Shown here one piece after another: positions 1 to 11,097 of a DNA stretch of 64,000 bases. Source of the stretch: Cotesia glomerata (taxonomy: Eukaryota; Arthropoda; Insecta; Hymenoptera; Braconidae); assembly GCF_020080835.1 (NCBI RefSeq), contig NC_058162.1, positions 15,534,122 through 15,598,121 on the forward strand, in the 5' to 3' direction. The number at the start of each line of letters is the position of its first letter. Position 1 is the stretch's first letter. The translations under genes and the position numbers were made by a program. A model generated the notes under the pieces. It was given only the letters and a program-made list of their open reading frames with translations. It did no database searches and was not told where the DNA came from.

Positions 1-2275
1 AATACGATCCAAAATAAAGATTGCAATTATTAATTGTCATGTTCAAAAAAGTGATTGAAGCAAGCATTTTTAAATTCAACCAAATTATCTACAGCCACAG
101 TCTCAGCTGGCAGTGCATTCCAGATACGTATGCCATGAATTAAGAATGAATTATCATACATGACACAATTAGCCTGCGGTATACGAAGATAGTCTTGTCG
201 GACATCACCTCTACGCAGTGCTACAGGCAAAAAGTTTAGTTTTGAGCCGAATAGCTGCCGATAATTTAGTCGAATTTCCTTATAAAACAGACAAGCAATG
301 AAATAGTCTCTTCTCGCTGCAAGCTTTAGCCAACCTAACTTTTTGAAATATGGAGTAACATGTTCATATTTTGGTACTTTATAGATAAATCTAACACATG
401 AATTCAATTTACGCTGCATCTTTAATAATAATTTGTTTGACATATTCGTATACGTCGCACAACAATAATCAAAGAGAGGAATTATTAAAGTAGATACTAG
501 CTTAATACGTAAACTTTCACTAAATATTTCATTATTTATTTTTAGTTGTGCTAGAATACTCATAGCGCGATTGCACAAATTTGTTACTTGATTCTACCAT
601 GAGAGAGTACTATCTATAGTCACCCCAAGGTATTTTACAGTGCTACTATAAGGAATAGCACACCCCTCCACAAAGATTGTGTCGGCTAGTCTGCACTCAT
701 CACTACTAATTTTTGCTCTACTTCCACAAATAATTGCTTTCGTCTTCGAAGGATTCATTTTTAGATGATTAGTTCTGCACCAATCTGTAATTTTTATTAT
801 TTCACCGTTAAGCTTATTCACACAAACACTGATTTGAGAAAGATGGCAAGAAAGGTATATCAGTAAGTCATCAGCATAGAATAAGTATTGGCAATCTAAA
901 CGTTTAGCTAAATATGTGATGTATAGTGAAAATAATAACGGACCAAGCACACTTCCCTGAGGTACACCACTTACAATTTCTTTCCACGACGAGTTACCTT
1001 CGCTAGAGCGTACGGACTGCTTTCTGTTTGCTAAATAAGATCCAATTCAATCAACGGCTGAATTAGACATGTTCATATATGACAATTTACATAATAATCT
1101 TTTGTGATTAACAGAATCAAAGGCCTTGCTAAGGTCAAATGAGATCGCAATTAAAACCTTTGACTCATTCACCGCTTATCTTATATCATCACAGAACTTT
1201 ACAATGGCAGTCTGCGTACCCAAACCTCCACGAAATGCTGTCTGATATTCATCGAAGTAATTATTGTCATTGATATATTTAACAATTTGGTCATGAGCAC
1301 ACCGTTCCAAGGCTTTTGACAAGTTTGGCAATAGCGATATAGGCCTATAATCTTCACAGTTTACTGGATAAGCTTTTTTTGGAATAGGAATCACATGTGA
1401 TAGCTTCCAATTCTCCGGAAAGACTCCTGTAGTTAATGACATGTTGAAGAGATCTGTAATTGCTTGCTGAAAAAAAGGCAGCACACATTTATATGACTTG
1501 ATAGAAAAGCCATCCGAGCCACATGAATTTGACGTCAATCTCATAATTGATTTTCTAACTGTTACTGTGTTCAATTCTGTGAAAGTGAATTCATCGCCAT
1601 TATTATCAACCAACAATATGTCTGACGTGTCAACATCTGAATCGATGACGTTACCCGACGCACGTGCAAAGAATTCATTTAATTCATTCAAGTCAACTTT
1701 TATAATAGTTTGTGATTTCTTCTGTTTAACAATGCCTAATCTTCTTAGATCATTCCAAAGTTCCCTCGAGTTTTTTGCATTAATTAATTGATTGTCAAAG
1801 TATTTTTTCTTTGCTTCAGTAATACGTTTTTTAATCAATCGCCTGACGTTAGAGTACTCTTTATAAGAATAACTCGTCCTTCTGTAGATGCGATAAAGCT
1901 TATTTCTCCGACATTGGAGACTTCTAATATCATCAGTGAACCATGGAGCCGGTGGTCGACGCGGAACAACCAATTTTTCAGGCGCAATAGCATTTATAAT
2001 ACGTTCAAGGTGTGCATGTAAACAAGTGTTCATTTCATCAACTGAGCCCAGCTCCTTCAGAGTTTCATAATCAATATCTTCACACAATTCTCGCAGCTTA
2101 TCATCATCAATAGCATTCCAATTTCTGAATGTAAAGCTGTTCAGCTGTTGTAATTCAACTTTGTAATTATAAGTCACAAAAATTAAGTCATGATCAGAAA
2201 TAAATGGCTCTGAAGATTGTTCTGACGCCAACACCTTGGACAGATTATCCACAATGATAAATATATACGAAATAA
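1..2275 (-). mobile_element. 5'-truncated non-LTR retrotransposon (LINE A)
   Basis: This is a LINE on the minus strand. It keeps the end of the endonuclease domain, the whole reverse transcriptase and the C-terminal region. Its 3' end lies beyond the window start, and its 5' end is truncated near 2255-2275, where an unrelated plus-strand coding fragment begins. A second, diverged member of the same family lies at 18272-19690. The clade is uncertain; the RT is of the Jockey/CR1 general type with YADD. No target duplication can be tested because one end is outside the window. Confidence 0.85.
30..2270 (-). pseudogene. LINE A ORF2: endonuclease end, reverse transcriptase, C-terminal domain
   Basis: One reading frame runs through the whole region and encodes the polyprotein that would make cDNA at a nicked genomic target. 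It is interrupted by three in-frame stop codons, near 1173-1175, near 1047 and at 591-593, and by no frameshift. In order it shows an endonuclease C-terminus (ISDHDLI, equivalent to the SDH motif), a linker, the RT fingers (YRPISLLPNLSKALE), the catalytic FDLSKAFDSVNH, GVPQGSVLGPLLFSLY, the YADD active site (FYADDLLIYL), the KYLGVTIDS region and the usual C-terminal tail with RIWNALPAE. The codon displayed as a start at 2252 is GTG, and the frame stays open upstream, so it is not a real start. Stops without indels suggest decay mainly by point mutation. Confidence 0.88.
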
Positions 2276-2606
2276 AAATAATGATTTAAATAACTTTTGT
2301 GTAGATTGGTACCAAGTAAATGGCACAAAATTTAAAATTGGAATGGCAATCATTGATAACTTTGACGAAAGTAATGACCCAGTATTTTATGAAATTGATG
2401 ACATCTCGGTAAATGCAGATAATGAAAAAATTGTCACATTTAATTGTATGTTATTAGAAGTATTGAATTACAATTCACATTTCAGAGCATATAATATAAT
2501 TAAAACTACAAATAAAAGAAATATTTTGTTGGATAATTGTTCTTCTCAATCACTAATAATAAGAAATATTAATAATAATTTGTTCATAAGTATATGTAAA
2601 TTGTAA
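2270..2606 (+). pseudogene. Orphan coding fragment, unknown arthropod repeat-associated protein
   Basis: An open frame runs from just after the LINE A 5' junction to a stop at 2604-2606, giving about 110 residues with no clear start. It contains a WYQVNGTKFKIG stretch, then PVFYEI, a FNCMLLEV strand and HFRAYNI. From memory this pattern resembles the C-terminal module of an unnamed protein found in many copies in arthropod genomes and probably tied to a mobile element. I cannot name it. LINE A appears to have inserted into it, so its upstream part may lie left of this window. Confidence 0.4.
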
Positions 2607-4069
2607 TATTTTTTACCAGCGAAGAATTTTTTTTTTTTTTAATTTGATAACTTATTTTTAATTCTGTATGTAAAATTTTTGTCAATTTCTTTCTAATAAA
2701 CATTTGAATTAATTTTAAACATCAGAATATTTATTAAAGTATATTTCAAAAACTAAATAATCTTTCATTTCAATATAAAAAAAAATTATTTCTTGAAAAT
2801 AAATAAATTAATGACTAAAAAAAAAAGCGACTCTTATTACAAGTCGGTAATATCTTCAATCAATGTTATCGCCTATCTTGAACCAAGAGACAAAAATTCT
2901 TGAGAGGAATATATCTATATCTAGTTTTAAGAGTTTATTTCTTGAATTAAGACAGCTAAAAATTTGGAAACAAAAATCAACTTTTGAAGAAAAAAAGTTT
3001 CTTGAATCAAGATTGTTTTTCTATCAGTATATATAAAATATAATTTTTTGCTTTCAGCCAAAAGAGTTTCTTAATACTTACTTTAGAAATAAGATTTTTT
3101 AGATTAAAATTTTTCCTTCTTGTAATCAATTTTAACTTGTTATAATGATATTAAAATCATGGGTTATAATTTGAAGATCTTCTAATTTAAAAAGAAAAAG
3201 TATCTTGTGCAGTTTCATGATTTAAACTAATTAGATTACAGGTTTCTCATAATTTTTAATACTGACCAATCAGAATAATGCAAGGCAAATACTGTGGGAA
3301 TCTTAACAGCCACGATACTTATTAATAATGAGTAATTAGTAATGAAATATTGACTAATTTTTCATTAAAATTGAAAAAATGAGTAATGTAAAAAAGTTAC
3401 ATTACTAATTTACATACAGTATTTTAATGTGAATTTTCAAAATACTCATTCAAATTAAAAATGTGTAATGTGCGAAAAATTACATTGCTCATTAAAAAAA
3501 AAAAAATGAAAATAAATTAATTCCTCATTAAAGAAAAAAAATGAGTAATGAAAATAAAATACATCAACAGACTCGATAGAGTCTGGCGCCAAGTTCCGTT
3601 CTCAAGCCAGACTACCGAGTGTGTATATACCGTAAGCAGAACGGTTTTTTGAGGTTACAAATTTTTTTTCAAATTCATTTTGATTTTTTTTTCATATGAT
3701 ATTTTATAATAGTAGTTCATGCTTTTTATTACGCGAATTACTTGATTATTATCAATTATCTTTATAATTTCTATTTAAAATTATTAAAAATAATCAGCAC
3801 AAACTATAGCGACCCAGATTTTTAGATTTTAACTTTTTTCTTATGTAAAAAGCGGACGGCCAGAGACTAAATAATATAAGGATGCATGCTAATCTTATAA
3901 TAGATGGGAAACTACAGTGAAAAAAAGATATTTGACAGCTTGCAATTACACACGCCAGGCGGCGTAAGAATAACTTTTACATGAACTATAGCTTAAAGGG
4001 GATAGTTTGCCACCGGAAATGTATTAAATTAAAATTGTCAATTTTTATAATAATTACAAAAAATAATGA
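2607..4069. other. AT-rich region without genes; GAGTAATG word cluster
   Basis: No open frame here looks coding. Most of it is A/T homopolymer-rich DNA. At about 3325-3555 the octamer GAGTAATG, its reverse complement CATTACTC and close variants recur many times in both orientations. A short, more GC-rich patch sits at about 3565-3650. Confidence 0.6.
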
Positions 4070-4596
4070 AATCCGAGCAAAAACAGTTTCACTGTAAAAA
4101 AATCACGCCAAGTCCACGTTCATAAGACTATTAAGAAAAAAAAATTTTATTTCTTTACAAAAAGATATAAAATAAAAAATTAAAAAATCCAAAATACCGA
4201 TATGGTTGTATATGATTTTCGGAAATTAAAAAAAATTTTTTTGTAAATTTAAAAATTAAAAGAAACCGATTTTGGAACGTACTTGGTGTGCATGATTGTG
4301 TAATTTAATTTTTTTTAAAAGTCCTAGTAGATAGATTTTACGAATTTCATAAAAAGTGAAATATTTTGTAACCACGCACACTAAATACGTTCCAAAATTG
4401 TTTCTTTTAATTTTTAAATTTACAAAAAAATTTTTTTTAATTTCCGAAAATCATATACAACCATATCGGTATCTTGGATTTTTTAATTTTTTATTTTATA
4501 TCTTTTTGTAAAGAAATAAAATTTTTTTTTCTTAATAGTCTTATGAACGTGGACTTGGCGTGATTTTTTTACAGTGAAACTGTTTTTGCTCGGATT
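4070..4596. repeat. Foldback MITE, ~225-bp inverted arms
   Basis: The outer ends read AATCCGAGCAAAAACAG on the left and its reverse complement on the right. The two arms, about 4070-4303 and 4370-4596, match almost base for base and leave a central spacer of about 65 bp. It encodes no protein. I could not find a convincing target duplication. Confidence 0.85.
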
Positions 4597-4620
4597 ACTT
4601 ATTACGTTGATAATGAATAA

Positions 4621-7600
4621 TCTATATATATATATAAGAGATTTCCACCTATATAGTCACTCATCACGATATCTCTGGAACCATTAGAGCTAAAGACTTG
4701 AAATTTGGTAGGAATATTCTTTTCACCGAGTAGAGGTCAGCTAAGAACGGATTTTACGAAATTCTACCCCCAAGAGGGGTTGCGGGGGTGTTAATTGAAA
4801 AAAATTCACATTTGAAAAATACAGCTCTTATAGGTATTAAACTTAGTCAGGATATTTTTTTTGGCATGTTTGAATTTACTAAGAACTAATTTTATGATAT
4901 TCCACCCCAGAAGGGAATGCAGGGGGCGTTGAAAATTAAAAAAATTTTTATCTTCCAATCTATAGCTTTTAGAACTCTGAAACTTGACCAAAAATTTTTT
5001 AGCATCTTTGAGTTTACTAACAACTAATTTTATGATATTTCACCCCTAGAGGGAGTGCGGGGGCGTTAAAAATTAAAAATTGTTTTTCAATCTATAGCTT
5101 TTGAAACTCTGGAACTTGGCCAGAATATTTCTTTTGGCATGTTTGAGATTTACTAAGAACTAATTTTATGATATTAAACCCTAAGGGGGTTGTGCGGGGG
5201 CGTTAAAAATATTAAAAATTTGTATCTTCAATCTATTGCTTTAAGAACTTTAAAACTTGGCCAAAATATTTTTTTGGCATGTTTGAGTTTATCAAGAATT
5301 AATTTTATGATATTCAACTCAAGAGGGGTTGTGCGAGGGGCGTTAAAAATTAAAAAAAAATGTGTATTTCAATCTATAGCTTTTAGAACTCTGAAACTAG
5401 GCTGGAATAGAGTTCGGGAATAATGCCCTTAGAAAAAATGCATGGTGTAAAATAAAAATAAAAAGTCAAACCATTTAATCAAAAGCTCTCATAGCTCAAA
5501 ACTTGAAACGATTTTTCTTTCCGTCCTGTTAAACAACCAAGAATAAATACTTATCTATATATATATAAGAGATTCCCACCTATATATTGACTCATCACGA
5601 TATCTCTGGAACCATAAGGCGTAGCGACTTGAAATTTGGTAGGAATATTCCTTTCGCCGAGTAGAGGTCAGCTAAGAACGGATTTTACGAAATTCCACCC
5701 ACAAGGGGGGTTGCAGGGGCGTTAACAATAGAAAATTCTCATTTTTATTCCCATTTAACCTATAGCTCCTATCGACTTCAAATTTGGTAGGAATCTCCTA
5801 TATGTGATGTAGAAATGATCTAAGAGCGGATTTTACGACAATCTACTCCCAATATGGATTGCGGGGGTGGACGTTAACAATGAAAATTAAAAATTTCCGA
5901 CTTCTAGCTCCTACAGACTCCTAATTTTGTATGAATTTTGTGTAAGTGATGTAAAAATAATTTATGAACGAATTTTACGATATCCCACTCCACAGAAGAA
6001 TGCGGGGGTGGGTCTTAACAATGAAAATTTTAAATTTTTTAGCTGTAGCTCCTAAAGGCTCAAAATTTGATAAATATCTGCTATATGCGAGGTAGAAATG
6101 ATCTAAGAGTGGATTTTATGACAATCTACTCCCAATATGGATTGCGGGGGTGGACGTTAACAATGAAAATTAAAAATTTTCGACTTTTAGCTCCTACAGA
6201 CTCCTAATTTTGTATGAATTTTGTGTTAGTGATGTAAAAATAATTTATGAACGAATTTTACGATATCCCACTCCACAGAGGAGTGCGGGGGTGAGTCTTA
6301 ACAATGAAAATTTTTAATTTCCGAGCTGTAGCTCCTATAGGCTCCAAATTTGGTAAGAATCTGTTCTATGGGATGTAGAAATGATTCAAGAGCGGATTTA
6401 ATGACAGCCTACCCCCAATATGGATTGCGGGGGTGGGCGTTAACAATGAAAATTTTAAATTTCCGAGCTACAGCTCTGACAGACTCATAATTTTGTATGA
6501 ATTTTCTGTAAGTAATGTAAAAATCATTTATGAACGAATTTTACGATATCCCTCCCCACAGGGGGTGCGGGGGTGGGTTTTAACAATTAAAATTTTAAAT
6601 TTTCGAGCTGTAGCTCCTATAAGCTCCAAATTTGAAAAGAATCTGCTATATGCGATAAACTGAAACTAAGGAAACGACCCAAAGTCGAAGAAAGTATTTA
6701 CTAGCGTTATAGATTGAAATATAGATTAACTATCAAGTTGAAATACTAAAATAAAATAATAAATTATAAAATTAGTGTAAGAAAAGTAGATTTAAGCGAA
6801 AGATGTATCAGAGTTTGTTAGACAAGCTGTACATCTGGTGCCAATAAATCTATCTATATATATATATATATGAGATTTCCACCTATATATTGACTCATCA
6901 CGATATCTCTGGAACCATAAGGCGTAGAGATTTGAAATTTTGTAGGAATATTCCTTTCGCCGAGTAGAGGTCAGCTAAGAACGGATTTTACGAAATTCCA
7001 CCCACAAGGGGGGTTGCGGAGGCGTTGACAATGGAAAATTCCCATTTTTAAACTATAGCTCCTATCTACTCCAAATTTAGTAGGAATCTCCTATATGTGA
7101 TGTAGAAATTATCTATGAGCGGATTTTATGATAATTCATCCCCAATAAAGATTGCGGGGTAGGGGTTAACAATGAAAATAAAAAATTTCTAAACTATAGC
7201 TCCTATAGGTTTCAAATTTGGTAGGAATCATTTATATGTGATCCAGAAATGATCTAATAGTGGATTTTATAACAACCTCCTCCAAATATGGATTGCGGGG
7301 GTGGGTGCTAACAATGAAAATTTTAAATTTCTAAGCTAAAGCTCCCACAGGCTCTAAATTTGGTAAGAATCTGCTATATTTGAGGTAGAAATGATCTAAG
7401 AGCATATTTAATGATAACCTACTCCAAATATGGATTTCGGGGGTGGGTGTTAACAATTACAATTTTAAATTTCCGAGCTATAGCTCCTACAGACTCCAAA
7501 TTCGGTGAGAGTCTTCTATGTGTGATGTAGAAGTGATCTAAATGAGGATTTCAATAAATTCTACCTTCAATAGCGATTGCGGGGGTGAGTGTTAGAATTT

Positions 7601-8700
7601 TCAATTTCAATTTCCAAACTGTAACTTTTATAGACTCTAAATTTGGTAGAAATCTTCCGGTATAATTTTCCTGTCAAGTTCAGCTAAGAATGGATTTTAT
7701 TAAATTCCTCCCCCAAAGGGGTTTGCGACGGCGTTAACAATGAAAAATTCCCGTTCTTAAACTATAGTTCCTATCGACTCCAAATTTGGTAGGAATCTTC
7801 TGTAAGAGATATAGAAATAATCTATAAACGAATTTTACGATATCTCACCCCACAGGGGTTGCGAGGATGGGTATAAACAATGAAAATTTTGAATTTTAAA
7901 GTTGTAGCTCTTACAGACTCCAAATTTTGTAGGAACTTTCTGCAAGTGATGGAAAAATAATTTATGAACGAATTCTACGATATTCTACCTCAAAGAGAAT
8001 TGCGGGGGCGTTAACAATAAAAAATTTCCGTTTATAAACTACAGCTCCCATATATTCCAAATTGGGTAAGAATTTTCTGTAAGAGATGTAGAAATAATAT
8101 ACGAACGAATTTCACGATGGTTCACCTCACAGGGGTTTGTAGGGGTAGTTGTTAACAAATAAAATTTTTATTTTCCAAGCTATAGCTCCTACAGACCCCA
8201 AATTTAGTAAAAGTCTTCTACATATAATATAGAAATTATTTAAGAACGGACTTTACAACGAATTACCTCCAATAAGGATCGCGGGGGTGGGTGTTAACAA
8301 TAAAAAATCTTAATTTCCAAAATATAGCTTCTAAAAACTCTAAATTTGGTAAAAATCTTTTATTTCTCATGTAGAGATCATCTCACAATGAACTTCAATA
8401 AAGACTATTTCCGATAGGAATTGCGGGGATGGGTGCTAAAATCTAAAATTTTAATTTCCAAACTGTAACTTCTACAGACTCTAAATTTGGTGAGAATCTT
8501 CGTGTATGATGTCAAGTTCAGCTAAGAATGGATTTTCTCGAATTCTAAACCTAGAAGGGATTGCGGGGGTGTTAACAATGAAAATCTCTCATTTCCAAAC
8601 AAAAGTTTCTATGGACTTGAAGTTTTGTTGAAATCTTTTGTTTATAATGTAGAAATTTTCTAGAATAGGATCTTATGGAATTCCTCTCCCATATAAGAGT
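4621..8700 (+). repeat. Degenerate ~150-175 bp internal tandem repeats of the Helitrons
   Basis: The bodies of the Helitrons consist of repeated units. Each contains a block like CCAAATTTGGTAGGAATC, then a run such as GATGTAGAAATGATCTAAGAGCGG, then TTGCGGGGGTGGGYGTTAACA and AATGAAAATTTTAAATTTCC. More than fifteen diverged units can be followed by eye. The small open frames in this region (for example 5190-5423, 6433-6663 and 8714-8914) lie inside the repeat units and are not genes. From about 8700 to 9470 the sequence is unique AT-rich filler before the 3' hairpin. Confidence 0.75.
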
Positions 8701-9499
8701 GTGGGAGTGATAATTGTCAAAAAATTTATACTTTTCAAATACAGTTCCTACAGATATAGAATTTGATAGAATCGCAAGAGAAACAGGAACTTACGGGAAT
8801 GGCCTCCAAGGCCAACAGTTTAAATATTTTCCTTTTTTAATAATTATATTTTCTCACAACAATCGTCTCTTTGGCAGCGGCAAAAAAAGTCATTGTAAGG
8901 TTTCCAAAATTTAACTTTACATGTAGCTATTCACTCAACGGACTAAGAATTTTACATACATTTTACTTTTGCTGATCACATAACCCATGAATTGTTCTTA
9001 TTACCGGATCGCGGGAACGTAACAGATTGAAATGAATGCATTTTCTAAGCACTTGAGATGTGAAAAAGGAATTTGGCTATTTATTCTAAGAGAATTCGTT
9101 AAAAACATGTACAAATAAGTTTCTATGAAAAATTGATGTCACGAAGGAAATTTAAATTAACGGCAAAATTCGTCACGCTTTAAGCTAGCCAAATTTCAAC
9201 TTCACTTATGAGACACGCAATTACTTTAACTGAAACTTTCAATGATCATTTCAAATTTGTTTCTTCGTTTCAGTCATTATTCATTTTTGGAAAAAAACCA
9301 CTGGAATGTCATAGTGATTGCACATTAAAATTTACAATGAATATTAGCTAGAATAATCACAGGGATAAAAGGAACGGGCCAATCTGATAAAATTTGAAAT
9401 CTGTACAAATTTAAACAATACTCCCATTAAATTTCAAGTCTAGATCTCTAAAAATACAATTCTATGAAGTGCCCAGCGGAGCGGGCGGGTAACAGCTAG
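4621..9499 (+). mobile_element. Nested or tandem non-autonomous Helitrons
   Basis: Three Helitron-like 5' ends (TCTATATATATA then GAGATTYCCACC, each preceded by A or TA) occur at 4621, 5554 and about 6853. They share the following block, including ACTCATCACGATATCTCTGG. One 3' end is present: CTAG at 9496-9499 followed by T, preceded by a short GC-rich hairpin (GCCCAGC, GGA, GCGGGC at 9471-9486). The ends A|TC...CTAG|T plus a subterminal hairpin are the Helitron hallmark. No Rep/helicase gene is present, so all copies are non-autonomous. The first two 5' ends lack their own 3' ends, so they are truncated or were interrupted by later insertions. Confidence 0.8.
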
Positions 9500-9526
9500 T
9501 GACACATAAAATGCATTAAAAAAATA

Positions 9527-11053
9527 ATGCATTTTTTACAACTCTGCTCCAGTGACCTAAACCCTGTGAATAAAATTCTAAGGAAAAAATCCATCAATAT
9601 TAATACTGAAATGTTAGACAGTGAATTTCAAAAAATGATCGCGAAAGCACTCAACGAAAAACGAAATGACAAATTCCAGCCAAACATTAATGCAAAAAGA
9701 CGACAACCGTCTCGAAGTCCAAGTAACGCTGACCAAAAAACATCAGATGGCTGGCAACTGCCTAAACATCCAGCGAGACCACAAATCCGAACAGAAACAC
9801 AAGCGACACCTACCGAAAACAAATACTTACACCTAGCGAAAAATACAGGTAATGTAGAAATTACTGACAATCCGGGCAACACTGCAGATAATAATGACAT
9901 GGAAGTCGCACCAGATGGCGAACAAGAACCAGCCATCACAAACACAACGGTGACAGCTCCAAAAAAAAAAAGACCAAAGACCTCCACCAATAATTATAAG
10001 TGAAATCACAATTAAAGATGCAATAAAATTTCTATGCGAAAATAATATTAATAAAACAGAGTTCCAACTGAAACAAGTAAGTCCAAATAACAACATTACT
10101 GTGTCATGTAATAACTTAGAAACATTTGTCAAAGTAAACAAAATATTCTTTGATAAACAACAGCAGTACTACACGTACACCCCCAAGAGCCAAAAACCAA
10201 AAACAATTGTTCTGAAAGGAGTGAAAGGAGGATTCACTGCCGAAGATATAAAAACAGAATTACTGGAGATGAATATTCCAAATGTCTCAATTTTAAAAGT
10301 ACAACCAGTCACATTTAAAAATGCAAATGGACATGAATACACACATCACTTAGTCCAAGTTACTAACACAAGTATAACATAAGTTCAACATAAGTGTTAC
10401 TAACACAAATGTAACACAAGTTCAACAACTGAACTGATGAAAATAAATAGCCTACTGTTCCAAAAAGTCAGATGGGAAAATCTAAGGAAGAAAATAATAC
10501 TCCAATGTAGGAACTGTCAAAAACTTGGCCACTCAAAAGCCAACTGTCACTTACCACCAAAGTGCGTTAAGTATGGCGAGACACATGACAAAGATGAATG
10601 CAAAATTACAGCTGCCGATGAAAAAACAGCTCTGAAATGTGCAAACATGGGGAAAATAGCCATCCGGCTAACTATAAAGAATGCAAGTATTACAAAAATG
10701 CTCTTAAAATTATAAAAGAGCAAAAAAATGAAAAAAGGAAAGACCAGTACTCCAAAATCAACAGAACAGACAGATATACCGATCCCAGCTTGCTCTATAC
10801 AGCAGCCTTAAACCAAAGGCAAATTCAAGGCCAGAAAATAAATCCACCAATATTAAATCAACCATATCAGAATGTAAACTACACACTAAGACAAAATGAA
10901 ACACCTGATGCCCCCCAATGGGCCAGGGAGCTATTGGGACAAATAACGACATTTACCCAAAGACTAGTCTCCCTAGAAAACTTAACTAGCCAAAATAGCA
11001 ACAGAATTAATTATTTATATGAAATAAATAACTTCGATATCCAGGAACAATGA
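9527..11053 (+). pseudogene. LINE B ORF1, gag-like RNA-binding protein
   Basis: ORF1 is predicted to coat the element RNA. The first segment (9527-10003) is hydrophilic, rich in charged residues, and ends at an A-tract where a frameshift occurs. The reading then continues in another frame through 10101-10382, with an RRM-like KTIVLKGVKGGFTAEDIK segment. A short duplication containing stops lies at about 10365-10430. Zinc knuckles follow in 10437-10715 (CRNCQKLGHSKANC, then a second knuckle in which C is partly lost: CVKYGETHDKDEC). A further frameshift near 10640-10650 leads into the third knuckle (CKHGENSHPANYKEC) and a tail to 11053. Three CCHC-like knuckles after an RRM-like region are typical of Jockey-clade ORF1. 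Confidence 0.82.
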
Positions 11054-11097
11054 CTCACAACTAACTGACACAACCAGACATAAGTTCAACTAATAAT

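Noticed and set aside
9628..10141. Minus-strand frames of 102-120 residues
   Set aside because: Antisense shadows of the LINE B ORF1; hydrophobic composition follows from the lysine- and asparagine-rich sense frame.
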